Position numbers and translations under genes: made by a program
Source of the DNA: Aphanomyces cochlioides
Taxonomy: Eukaryota; Oomycota; Saprolegniomycetes; Saprolegniales; Verrucalvaceae
Assembly (NCBI GenBank): GCA_019828595.1
Contig: JAHQRK010000009.1
Span: forward strand, 1,302,001 to 1,366,000
Reading direction: 5' to 3'
DNA length: 64,000 nt
Notes under the pieces: generated by a model
Told to the model about the DNA's origin: nothing
Database searches by the model: none
Seen by the model: only the letters and a program-made list of their open reading frames with translations
Shown here: positions 33,364 through 43,377 of the stretch, in pieces
Numbering within the stretch: position 1 is the stretch's first letter
How the letters are laid out: every line of letters begins with the position of its first letter

Positions 33364-35215
33364 ATAAGCGACAAGTCGCAAAATTCAATGAGGACGACAA
33401 AATGTCCGTGCGTGAGGGAAATGTGGCTCTGTCAAAAGAAGGTGCGATTTTGACTTCGATTTGGTGGACATACAGTTTATATTTGGTAGGCTATCGATTT
33501 CTGGCCCGCAAAGCATGCTTCGGTGTTTCCAGAAACAATCTTTCAACTATAGCGCATCTTTTCTCCTTTTGTCGTGGAATCTGATGGCAAGAGCAGTGTC
33601 TTCTGCTTCTATTCGTTTTGAGCACATTTCGTGGAGCGGTTGGCATTCGCCATGCCATTTTCTCACTAGAGTTATAGATGATGCCATGGTTATTAAATTT
33701 TATCGCAGCAAAAACGATCAAGAGGGAGACGATTGTGTGCCAAAGCATGTCTATGCAAATCCTAGTGAGCCAGAAATATGCCCTATTCTGAGGTAAATGA
33801 TTCTTTAAGTTAACGTCATAAATGCTATTTAGCTTAGCGATTCTTGTTTTCACCCGTGGTCACCAAGCCGAGCTGTCGTCGACACTTGTCTTTGGACCAA
33901 GTGCACAAGACAGGTTCTCACAGTGGTTGCTCTCAACATGTTCAGCATTTGGGGAAGACATTGTCGCAATGGGCATGCGAATAAGCGATCTGGGGACACA
34001 TTCGTGTCGCAAAGGGGCGGCAAGTGACTTGTCGACAAACCCGGGTGGCCCCCAAGCAGTTGCTGTATGGCTCAGAGCTGGTTGGAGTCTTGGACCTGTG
34101 CAGGGAAGGTATATTTTTGCAGGTTCTGGTGGAGATCGATTTGTAGGGCGAGCAGCAGCAGGTGTGTATTCGTTAACTTCATGATTTGGAATTAAATTTC
34201 TATGTGTGCAGGTTTAGATATCAACGACTTCTCTTTCTCGGTCCTTCCACCCCATTTCACAGGCTCTGTCCTCAGCAGTCACGAATGGCAGCAAATTCTG
34301 CCCGGCTACAGTAGTTTCTACCCTGCTTCCTTTCGTCCCGTACTTCCATTTTTGCTAGCTTCTCTAGCGTATCATTCCAAGTGGCTCACGAAGAATCTCG
34401 ATGAGTCGCATCCCCTGTTTTTGTCCCCTGTGTGGACTTCAAGCATACTTATTGCCCTGTGCCCTCAAGTTTGCTCAGAGTTTTTGATTTGTGAGTCGAG
34501 TGGTTTGCGAGCGACAGGAATCCCACCAACCGTTGTATTCGCTCATAAACTCCACACCGTCGAAGAAAGCTTAAAAAGCGTGGCTCGGAAGGTTGACATC
34601 GTCTGTGAACAAATCAAATGCATGCTTGAAAAAATCATGCAAAACCCACCAATTCCAGAGAGTTTTCTTCTGGACGAAATGGACAAAATGCGGCAATGCA
34701 TTGTGGGCGAAATTCGAAAGGCTGGATATTTTGCTTCTATGCCCACTATGAGTGTGTCAAATAGGTCGAATGTTTCCTCTTATATACCCCCACCACCCAA
34801 CTCTAAAGGCCGTGAAGGTTGGATTTGGGACAGCAAACTCCATCCCGTTCCGGCAAGCTTTCGTTTTCCCAAGTGTAAACTGAGCGATCTCTGGAATATA
34901 TGGTGGGGTGGCTTGGCTGATCGAAGTATTGGACCATTGCGACACTTGTCTACTTGGGATTTAAGAGACGCCAATGATAAAGCAAATCTCTCAAAGGCCA
35001 GGAAAGTTATTGGCCATTTCATTCAAACTTCTGGTAAGACGACGAACGAAATTGCTAAAATGATTGAGTCCGAGCGAAACGAACTATTTCTAACGTGTTT
35101 ACAACAAGTACTGGAAGCAGCTTATGGAGTTGCCTCGGGAAATGCATTGGACCAGCGGCGACTGAACAATCTTAGCTACGTCACTCTATATGGATCATTA
35201 AAAAAGAAAATCTAG
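32941..35215 (+). pseudogene. Crypton-type tyrosine recombinase element gene, one frameshift
   Basis: Reads as a multi-exon recombinase gene. Likely introns: 33165-33208 (optional), one after DDMMK ending before 33350, 33441-33490, 33638-33680, 33793-33832 and 34162-34211. The recombinase core shows WNLMARAVSSASIRFEHISW, KHVYANPSEPEICPIL, THSCRKGAASDLS with the catalytic His-x2-Arg, and AVWLRAGWSLGPVQGRYIFAG. The C-terminal exon (34212-35215) ends in a GCR1_C-like DNA-binding domain (KLSDLWNIWWGGL, KANLSKARKVI). This combination defines Crypton elements of fungi and oomycetes, which move as circles through a tyrosine recombinase. A one-base frameshift is needed near 33508, so this copy is probably dead. 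Confidence 0.75.
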
Positions 35216-36553
35216 ATTTGTACCTTTGTTGGAGAGAATCAATCGACCATGAAAGTCTTGCCACCTCCACATATATGTTCGTGGCTAATAAGTCTACAAT
35301 GAAGGGAGGCATTTAGATCCTACGGGTAATGCGCTTGTGCACGCGGTTTGCAATGCCATTGTATTTGATACACGTGTCTTGTAGTTTTGTCGTGATTGAC
35401 GCAGCGTAATATGGCTAGTGCTGCTGTTTCGTTGGCTCCCTCCATGTGCACGAGCCAAAGGTTTCATCTTTCTAACGATGTAGCGTCTGGATAACTCATT
35501 TAGGTGTTTTCACTGGATAAAGCTCGCTTACCGACTTCGCTTAGGTCATGGGCAACAAGACGTCTAGGCGGACATCAAAGGCCAAGACGGATGCAAGCTT
35601 GCTGTTCCATTCTTCCGAAGGCCCGGACACCCCGATTTATATGGGTTTGTTCATTTGGAAACGAGGAAGAAGCGAGACCGCAAGATGTCCATGCCAGGAA
35701 GTCTGTGTATGCGAATCTGAAAGTGGACATGTCAATATCCGCATAAGCATCGCGTTATCCGTTTTGCGTTGGGTTTGCGTAAACCCCTCATTATCATTAA
35801 ATATAATGTATTCACGATTTTAGTGCAGAGTCGACAAAGGATGGGAGCTTGCCACTTCCTAAGTAGTTTAGCCACTAGACTACTTCAAATTTATTGCCAG
35901 TAGCGGTGGAGCTATTGAGCACGATGGAAGTATTTCCAGAAAAATGTACGGAAATTTGGGCTGAATCAAATATTGTGTTTTCGAGCCAAAATTCGAATTT
36001 GAGATCGATTCGAAACACACGCGAAATCGATTTGATTTGATTTTATCCGGAAAATCCGGTAAATGTTGACAAGAACAACGAAAGATTCCACCATTCGCAC
36101 ATGCAAACGATCATGATCACTGATGTCGTCGAGCTCAATCATGCAGCTCTCTCCATCGTGCTTCATGCACTTTATATGAATTCTAATAAGAATGTCTCCA
36201 AGCTGCGACTTGCCGACCTCTTTCACCAGGATCTATCGACCATCGCAATACGAAGGCGAGGCGTTGCGAGCCCAAGGCCACCACGGGCGAATCCACCATA
36301 CCGAAGGTCAAAAGCCATGGTTCACACACTACACTGACTGTAACCCGCCATTCCTGGACGAAGTCAAGTTTGCATTTCATCGAGAATTCAAATAAACATC
36401 ACTCATGTCAACTGTGTGTTATAGTGTTCACAACTTCGGCATAATCTGGTATATTCTAGAGCGTCGATGCATTCAAGTGAAAGAAAGAATATCATCCGCC
36501 TGGTCAATGAAGTGGCTTCTGTCGACTTGGTCAAAAGAGTGGCTTGTTTCTTG
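35216..36553. other. Interval inside the transposon island, no secure gene
   Basis: Three short plus-strand frames are open (35548-35823, 36101-36337 and 36192-36395). None has a recognised domain. The stretch around 35975-36060 resembles 32635-32700 and both contain TCGATTCGAAA/TTATCCGG-type words, so dispersed repeats are likely. The 36192 frame (HYTDCNPPFLDEVKFAFH near its end) looks protein-like and could be a truncated host exon. Confidence 0.35.
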
Positions 36554-36620
36554 ACAAGGACGAATCGAGTAGGTACTACAGACTACTAATTTTGATTAGT
36601 ACATACTAAAATCAGGGAAT
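36554..36620 (-). repeat. 67-bp repeat A, right inverted copy
   Basis: Reverse complement of 32719-32785 with one mismatch. It overlaps repeat C' by 2 bp (36619-36620). Confidence 0.9.
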
Positions 36621-37083
36621 CCACTGGCAAAATCTACATTAATCAATATGATAACTCAACTTTGACATCTACCTTTCATCATGTCGTCTAAATCCTCATC
36701 CATTTTGCATTTTGCTTCTTTGTAAATGTATTTGATTGCGCTTTTGATCCCATTAATGGTCGAGAATGAGTTGGGCTGCTCGGGCAGGAGTACGGAGCCA
36801 TTTGGGTCACGTTTACACTTGAGTAAGCCAAAAACTGCTTGCATACATCGACAGGTAGTGGTAAAAGAATGTTGCCAGATTTCACGCATCTGGGATGGTT
36901 TGTTCCGATCCAAGAAGCAAGCCTACGTTTAATGGCTTCATACTGAGCCCTAGACGAAGAATGAATTCTCTGCATGAGAACCGAATCTCCTCGCTCACTG
37001 TCTTCTTGCACGTCTTTGGCTTTACGCTTCAATGGTCCCATAGGGCGTCGTTTTCTTTCAATCAGGGCAACGACAAAATCTGT
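36619..37083 (-). repeat. 465-bp repeat C, right arm
   Basis: Inverted copy of 32899-33363. On the minus strand it repeats the start of the Crypton coding region (frames from 37041 and 36913), but no recombinase follows, so it is a non-functional partial copy. Confidence 0.93.
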
Positions 37084-37421
37084 CCGGATACAGCTTTGCG
37101 TTGAATTGGCGCAAAACGCCTATATCTTAAATGCAGGTGATAATGCATACAAACTCTAATATATATCGATATCTTTGGACTCGTTTTGCGCAAGAAATAT
37201 TTGCTTTGCGCTTTGGATTTTTCGCTCAAAATTTGCGTAAACCACAACTATTTTCAAGTAATTTTAACCAATTATATAATTAGTATAATATTGTTTCATT
37301 TCATCTTGATTAAATTAAAGAAGTGTAAAAATGATTTACACTATTTAGTTATTTTGCGAAATATTACATAAATTCGGATTTAGTATGAATAACTTGGAGT
37401 GCACACCAGTAGAAGGACAGG

Positions 37422-38237
37422 ATGAACGTGATCAAAGAGATCCAACGACTCAACGAGCAGGAATTGGAGCAAGGTGTGAGCTACGAAGGCTCGTGGCATC
37501 ATATCTACCGAGATTCAGCGTGGGTCTATGTGGGCAGTCTGTCGTATGAGCTCACAGAAGGCGATATTCTGTGCGTGTTCAGTCAAGTGGGCGAAATCGA
37601 AGACATCAACCTCGTGCGAGACAAAGACACTGGCAAGAGCTTGGGGTTCTGCTTCATCAAGTACGAAAATCACTTGTCCACGGTCCTGGCTGTCGACAAC
37701 TTTAATGGCGCGATGCTGCTGGAGCGCATGCTTCGCGTCGATCACGTGCACAAATACAAGTTACCCAAGGAGTTGCGGGACAAAGAAGACGACGATGGTG
37801 TCCTGGACGACGATGCTGAATTGCGTGGGCAACCTGGTCATGCTTATGAAGGCAAAGAACTCGCAAACAAATACGACATCCACCAAGGTGTTGATGTATA
37901 CAAGGTCAAGATGACCAAGGATGAGAAGAAGAAACTGAAGAAAGCAGCCAAGAAGGCCAAGAAGGACAAGAAGCGCCAAGCAGACATTGAGAAGAAACAG
38001 CTTGCATACTTTGAAGAGATAAAGCGAAAGCGAGCAGCGCGTGGGGCTCAAGAAGCAGAAGAACGTCAGCGACGGATGCAGCTCGAAGGCGTGGAGAACG
38101 CAACGGACTTTGTCATGCCGAGTGAAACAGGCTGGAGAGGTCGGTACGAACCCAACGTCGAGCCCGTCTACGCTAAGGATCCCAATGCCCCCAAGCAGCA
38201 AGCAAATGGCTACGGCGGTATCAACCGCACGCGATAA
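37422..38237 (+). CDS. RBMX2: RBMX2/Ist3 (Snu17) RRM splicing factor, RES complex
   Basis: Single exon, 271 residues. The N-terminal stretch WHHIYRDSAWVYVGSLSYEL leads into an RRM (RNP2 VYVGSL near residue 36, RNP1 KSLGFCFIKYE near residue 72) and the extension LRVDHVHKYKLPK that binds Bud13 and Pml1 in yeast. This is the signature of Ist3/RBMX2, a component of the RES complex of the activated spliceosome (retention and splicing). After the RRM the protein is Lys-rich with long charged helices and a GWRGRYEPN tail. A 119-bp exon piece (37760-37878) is copied in inverted orientation at 32782-32900. Confidence 0.92.
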   Translation: MNVIKEIQRLNEQELEQGVSYEGSWHHIYRDSAWVYVGSLSYELTEGDILCVFSQVGEIEDINLVRDKDTGKSLGFCFIKYENHLSTVLAVDNFNGAMLLERMLRVDHVHKYKLPKELRDKEDDDGVLDDDAELRGQPGHAYEGKELANKYDIHQGVDVYKVKMTKDEKKKLKKAAKKAKKDKKRQADIEKKQLAYFEEIKRKRAARGAQEAEERQRRMQLEGVENATDFVMPSETGWRGRYEPNVEPVYAKDPNAPKQQANGYGGINRTR

Positions 38238-38286
38238 GTTTCAACTTCGTTCTGTACTTTGTCCGATCTTGTAACCGTCACTCGTC

Positions 38287-39317
38287 ATGCAGCGATCGCC
38301 TCTGGCGCTTCTTCTCCTCCACAGTGTCAGTCTCGTCGGCGCATACAAGCCGCTGCTCGGTGAACTTTGCAATGCACTGAACGATTGCAATGGCCATGGA
38401 ATCTGCAATACCCAGACCAAAGTCTGCTCGTGCGTGGATGGATGGGGCAGTGCGAACGACATTTCGACGCGGAAATCTGCCGATTGCTCCCAACGTACGG
38501 TCATCCTGCGCTCCCAACGTTGCATCTTTGGATGTCTTTAGGAATATGTCCATCAGGGCCATCGTGGAGCTCCGTCCCGACAGGCGCAACGACAGCTCAT
38601 GCAGTGTCGGAGTGCTCCGATATGGGCATATGCGATCCTGCCACTGGACAATGCAAGTGTTTCCCAGGCTTTGTCGGCGCCGCGTGCGAACGAAGTCTCA
38701 AGGAACTGTGTCTTTCCGCTAATTCTTCTTTGTTTAGCTTCATGTCCGAACGATTGCTCTGGCCATGGAATATGCGTCAGCATGCGAGTCATGGCCACGA
38801 TGACAAATGCTATGCCGTTGTCGGCGGCGACGACGTATGCCGGACAAGTCGTAAGTTTTCTCTATGGCATCTCATGAGCTACTGCGGCGATTCCTATCTT
38901 AGGCTACGACGACGTGGGATCAAGATCGAATTTATGGCTGCGTGTGTGATTCTCCGTGGACGGTCGGGCTCCAGTCTGGAGAAGTCCAAGCGAGCGAGTG
39001 GTTTGGTTCCGATTGCTCGTTGAGTAAGCGCCCAGAGAGAATGAGACTCATGAGTCGGACGTAGCACATTGCCCATCGGGAGACGATCCCATGACGACAG
39101 CGAATGAATTGGACTGCTCAAATGTGAAAGCGCCGGGAGGCGTCGGCACGGGTGCCTCGGGCAATCTTTGCTTTGTCGAATGCTCCAACCGCGGCATTTG
39201 CGACTACACGACGGGACTTTGCCAATGCTTTGAAGGCTTCTACGGTTCGTCCAGATCGAGAATGAGGACATGATTGTCTCGATAGAATCGAATTGCGGGA
39301 CCTTGTCAACTGGATAG
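38287..39317 (+). CDS. Secreted EGF-like repeat protein
   Basis: Six exons: 38287-38494, 38542-38694, 38738-38850, 38903-39023, 39065-39244, 39286-39317; 268 residues. A signal peptide (SPLALLLLHSVSLVGAY) comes first. EGF-like units of the tenascin/teneurin style follow, each with CxGHGxC or similar: CNGHGICNTQTKVCSC, CSDMGICDPATGQCKC, CSGHGICVSM and CSNRGICDYTTGLCQC. Between them is a conserved oomycete segment with TTTWDQDRIYGCVCDSPW and EWFGSDC. This protein type is numerous in Saprolegniales and is thought to act outside the cell or at the surface, perhaps in adhesion. It is compact, with introns of 41-52 nt. Confidence 0.85.
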
Positions 39318-39341
39318 AGACTCTGTTAATGCACGAACGAC

Positions 39342-39924
39342 TTATTCTTCCTTGGCATTGAGGTACTCATAACGGTTGGACCACTTTTCAAGAGGAGATT
39401 CGTGTTCGCCGCTTTCAAAATAATGAGCGACCGCCATGGCCGTGCCGATAGCAACACCGGCACCCAAACCCCACACAGCATTTTGCTTGACAACGGCGGG
39501 AACAATTCCTGCAACCAAACCACCGATGAAAGGATTCCAGATATCGTCGTGGCTGCGGACCGAATGCTACAATTCAGAATGATCACAAAATGTTTGGAAT
39601 CCGACAGCTTACCGCAAATCCTTCACCGGCTGCAAAGAGGAAACCCGCCGAGCTGAATGCGATCTGCACGTTCATACCTGTCAGCAAACTACACATCGCG
39701 CTGTAAACGTACCGAACGGGCACCAATGCGCTGAAGCTGCGTGCCAAAGCTAGGAAACACACCACCTGTACACAAAGTACTCAGTATCACTCCTTCTAGC
39801 GAAATAAACACATACCTGCCTTTGGGATGCTCCACACGGACTCAACAGAGCCGAGAGCTGCGCCGCCGAATGCACCAGCGCCGGTAAACAGCGCAACTTT
39901 TTGTCCTGACGTCAGGCTGTCCAT
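39342..39924 (-). CDS. Small membrane protein, complex I NDUFA11-like (Tim17 family)
   Basis: Exons 39924-39816, 39765-39713, 39663-39613 and 39566-39342, introns of 46-50 nt, 145 residues. Four hydrophobic Gly/Ala-rich segments are visible, starting with VALFTGAGAFGGAALGSVES and ending with GLGAGVAIGTAMAVAHYF. The second half contains DDIWNPFIGGLVAG, which fits the KDDxxNxxxGGxxAG pattern of NDUFA11 and the wider Tim17/22/23 family. It would sit in the mitochondrial inner membrane as an accessory subunit of NADH dehydrogenase. The assignment rests on short motifs; another Tim17-type protein is possible. It converges on the EGF gene (24 bp) and diverges from NAA40. Confidence 0.6.
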
Positions 39925-40012
39925 CTTCACCACTCGTGAATGCCACAGTGGGCGCTAGGCACTTTATTAATCATGATTAAACTATTGTATATTTTAATCG
40001 AATAAAAACAAT

Positions 40013-40045
40013 ATCCGGATAATTAACCGGGTAGAAAATCCGGAT
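40013..40045. promoter_or_regulatory. Two ATCCGGAT palindromes before NAA40
   Basis: ATCCGGAT at 40013-40020 and 40038-40045, 36-68 bp upstream of the NAA40 ATG and inside its 156-bp shared gap with the NDUFA11-like gene. The same palindrome occurs twice before acetyl-CoA carboxylase. Confidence 0.45.
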
Positions 40046-40080
40046 ACTTTGAAAATAAATGAAATTTTCATTTTTGAAAA

Positions 40081-40719
40081 ATGCCGCCAAAAACAAAGCG
40101 GCTGACGAAGAAAGAGCAACAAGCGCTACTTCGACGCCAATTGCTGTCCAATGCCAACCAAGTCGTGGACTTTCTGGTGGAATTCAAGGCTTTCTCGACG
40201 TATCAGATGAAGAACTCGGAAGAAACGATGCATCTGCGGTCGTTGCATGCGTCAGCGTTGACTTTAGAAGAGCGTGAACAAATTGAGCGCCTGTTTTGCG
40301 CCAACATGCAAACTTTGTACGAAAACTCGTCGTGGGGATTCGACATGGAGAAGAAACGCATTGAATTGTTTGAACCAGAGGCAAGGTATATCGTCGTCGA
40401 GCATCCACGAGGTCAAATTGAAGCGTTTGTGCATTTTCGATTCGTGAACGATGACGGTGATCCTGTGGTCTACATTTATGAAATCCAAGCGAGTTCAAAT
40501 GTACAACGACAAGGTGTTGGCAAGCGACTAATGCAAGTTGTCGAACTCGTCGCTCGCAAGTACAAGATGAAGTTTATCGTTCTCACAGTGTTCAAGTCGA
40601 ATGTTCAAGCCATGCAATTCTACATGACAAAGATGGGATTTGAAATTGACGAAACATCTCCAAGTGCACAAGGCGACGACTCGGAATCGTACGAAATTTT
40701 GAGCAAAGCGTTGAGTTAA
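40081..40719 (+). CDS. NAA40: N-alpha-acetyltransferase 40 (NatD, histone H2A/H4)
   Basis: Single exon, 212 residues. A Lys-rich N-terminus is followed by NMQTLYENSSWGFDMEKKRIEL, a segment typical of NAA40, then IVVEHPRGQIEAFVHFRF, YIYEIQASSNVQRQGVGKRLM (the acetyl-CoA loop QRQGVG) and FKSNVQAMQFYMTKMGFEID. NatD acetylates the N-terminal Ser of histones H4 and H2A. Size and motifs agree with the family (human 237). It is the second N-terminal acetyltransferase in the window. Confidence 0.92.
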   Translation: MPPKTKRLTKKEQQALLRRQLLSNANQVVDFLVEFKAFSTYQMKNSEETMHLRSLHASALTLEEREQIERLFCANMQTLYENSSWGFDMEKKRIELFEPEARYIVVEHPRGQIEAFVHFRFVNDDGDPVVYIYEIQASSNVQRQGVGKRLMQVVELVARKYKMKFIVLTVFKSNVQAMQFYMTKMGFEIDETSPSAQGDDSESYEILSKALS

Positions 40720-40746
40720 TGACAGATTGGATTGAACCTCTGAAGT

Positions 40747-42018
40747 CTACAACATCCGTCCCAAGTCTTGGATCACAGGCACCTTTGGTGCTTCAAAGAG
40801 ATCCGTGGGAATGAGTTCATGCCTCACTGGCGGAGGATGTGGCTCTGGCCTTTCAATCACCCATGGATCTGCTGCAGTATTGTTGCTTGAGGGAGGAACT
40901 GTGTCGTTTTCAACGTCGATGGCAGGTCCTTGCAATTCAAATCCGAGTTGGGTCGAGTCATAGATGTCCATGACTTGCATGACCCACGTGAGCAACGTCG
41001 CGCCGACTGCCGATACGCGGCGCACAAGTTCAGGCACGAACTGCGGCTCCTGAAGGATCGTCCGGACGCGGCTGGCTTGTTTCTTAGTCAATTTTGTTGA
41101 ATCAAGATGGAGCACTCTAGTGCAAAAAGAAGGATGATGGAGCATTTCGCGGCATCCCAGCCATGAAATGTCCTTCTCATTCAGAAGCACAGCAATGCAG
41201 ACGAGCACCATGTGGAGTTCCTTGGGCGGCATACGAAGAGCTTTGAGCGACGCCAATTCCTCCTTTGAGACTCCGATCGGTTCGAGGGATCGCACACGGT
41301 TGCCCTGGTTTTCCATGCTGTCTTTGACGTTCTCTTGGTTGAAATGATTGATTCGGCCTTGCTTTGTGCCCTGGACGACGCCTGCGACCATGCGCGTTTG
41401 CTTGCCAACGTACGTCATTTCCTGGACAGTCAAATGCGGCTCCTTCTCGTTGCTTTCTTTCGAACGACCAAGCTCATGCAGCGCGAGCTTGGCTGCTTCT
41501 GATGGCTAAGTCAGCTTGAGAGGACGAGATCATTGTCAGCCACTTACGTGGAGCGATTCGACGGCGAACTGCTCTAGTGCAAGCTTGGCGCTCTCGACAA
41601 CAAGCTGATAGATCTGGGCGACGATGAGTCGACCTGTGAGACTTCGATCCGCGCGACTGACAACGACAACGGCATTGCAGACTTCCCACCGACGCAAAAC
41701 TTGGAGTAGTTTATCACCTGCGCCGAGAATTTTTCCGTCGTGACTACTCTCCGTTGTCACCAACTCTTTCTCCTGACTGTCGTCCTGCTGCTGCCGCTCT
41801 GGGGATGGTCCAATGATGCGGTATGCGTATGGCAAATGCGTCGACATGCGAAGTCTCGGGTGGGCTTGAAGACGAGCGACAAGATCCGGTACTGCCTCGC
41901 TGGAGAAAACGGGAAGAACAAAGCCTTGGAAGACGTTGAGGTGCAACTTCAACGGCGCTCCAAAGGTAACCCGCGGCGGCTTGTCGTCGGATCTCTCGGC
42001 ACATACGAGTTTGGTCAT
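40747..42018 (-). CDS. Fusion of IMPACT/UPF0029-like domain and dynein-stalk-like MT-binding domain
   Basis: Exons 42018-41548 and 41505-40747, one 42-nt intron, 409 residues. Residues about 50-150 look like the IMPACT/YigZ fold: YAYRI, then DGKILGAGDKLLQVLRRW and NAVVVVSRADRSLTGRL. The C-terminal half contains LKALRMPPKELHMVLVCIA, WLGCREMLHHPSF, LTKKQASRVRTILQEPQF and LLTWVMQVMDIYD, which follow the order of the dynein heavy-chain microtubule-binding stalk domain (LKxPPxxVxxVxxAVxxLL, dPxFxPExVxxxSxAaxxLxxWVxAM). No motor domain is present. A flagellar or microtubule-related role is inferred. The stalk-like part ends well before a Pro-rich tail. Confidence 0.65.
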
Positions 42019-42055
42019 GAAACTGCAGTAACCGACTTCTCAGCAAGGCGGCAAC

Positions 42056-42706
42056 ATGACTCATGAATTGACCGAGAACGAAATCGCTGAATTCCGCGAG
42101 ATCTTCAACCTCGTCGACAGGGTAAAAGAATCCTAAGGATGGCATGATGATCGTTCTCTTCTTGCAGGATCGCGGCGGATCCATCACCAAAGTCGAATTG
42201 GGCGAGCTCATGGACACGCTGGGCATCAACACATCGCCAGAGGAGATCGATCTCATGATCAATGAAATCGACCAAGACAGCAATGGCGAAATCGACTTTG
42301 ACGGTGAGGAATCCACGCCATCATGGGATTGAATCGCCGCTCGGTGCAGAGTTTGTCGCTGTCATGAGTCGAAAAGTCAACGCAACGTACAGCGCGGAGC
42401 AAGTCAAAGCGTCTTTTCGAGTACGTCCACGCTGCCATGGAGCAGCGCCTAAAGTGAGTCGTGTCGTCATGTAGATGTTTGAAAACCCAGGCACACCAGG
42501 CTTTATCAAAGTTGATCGTCTCCATCGAGCAATGACGACGTATGGCACAGACAAACTCTCGGCCGACCAAGCGACAGAACTCATCAGTCAAGTACGTCTT
42601 CCCTCATCTGCCATCGCATCTGACTGCCCTTTGCTTGTAGCTTGAGCCCGATTCGAATGGTTTGATCAACTTTGAAGAATACGTCAGTATGATGATGTCC
42701 AAATGA
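42056..42706 (+). CDS. Calmodulin-like EF-hand protein
   Basis: Five exons: 42056-42121, 42168-42303, 42350-42420, 42475-42591, 42641-42706; 151 residues, the length of calmodulin. EF-hand 1 loop DRDRGGSITKVE and EF-hand 2 loop DQDSNGEIDFDE are close to consensus. EF-hand 3 (ENPGTPGFIKVD) has lost key acidic residues and probably does not bind calcium. EF-hand 4 (EPDSNGLINFEE) is near consensus apart from its first position. This is a divergent relative of calmodulin or centrin, not calmodulin itself. Its start codon is 37 bp from that of the divergent IMPACT-like gene. Confidence 0.88.
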
Positions 42707-43377
42707 GCTCCTCATGCACAATCTTGTTGTAAATCAAAACACGCTGCACTATGTACACGTTCCTCGTCATCTGCGCTTCAATCCTTCCGTGTGTCGTCGC
42801 GCATGGCGTTCCTACGCACGTGTAGTTGCCGCACTCGACACTCTCTCAACCTCTTCATCTTCATGACCATCTCGTCTGTGGTCGATGATCGGCAGTCATT
42901 TCAGCGTCGCGCCCTATCAACAACTTTCATTTTAATCGTACTATCTATCGCATGTCGCCTCCATTGACGTTCCGCAACGAGTGTCCACCGCTCTTCCCAT
43001 CCATGCAGCTTCAACCGTCATCTACTATTCAAGTCACGAGTTTGATCGGCGTATCAACGTCAGAGCATTGCTGTGCCTTTCAGTGTACATCGCGTCTTTC
43101 GTCCTTTCTTCATCTACGTCTTTTATCTCTCTTTTCCATGGGAATTCTCTCCACCACGGCGCGGCGCTTCCTGCAGTTCCAAGAGCGAAAGTCCTCTCCG
43201 CTGTCGTGTTGGCAGTTACAACTTTTTGATATTTTAGATCTGAAACCGCCGCGAGAACACCAAATTTGGCGAGGAGCATAAAATTCAATTCAGAATACAA
43301 ATGTCAAGTATAACATTATTAAATTCGACTCACTCGACGGTGGAAGCGACCCGCATCAAGCATTTTGCCTTGTCAAG
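42707..43377. other. Non-coding interval before the LMBRD gene
   Basis: About 670 bp. Short open frames exist on both strands around 42950-43300 but they overlap each other and have low-complexity Ser/Phe-rich products. I see no supported gene or repeat. Confidence 0.5.
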
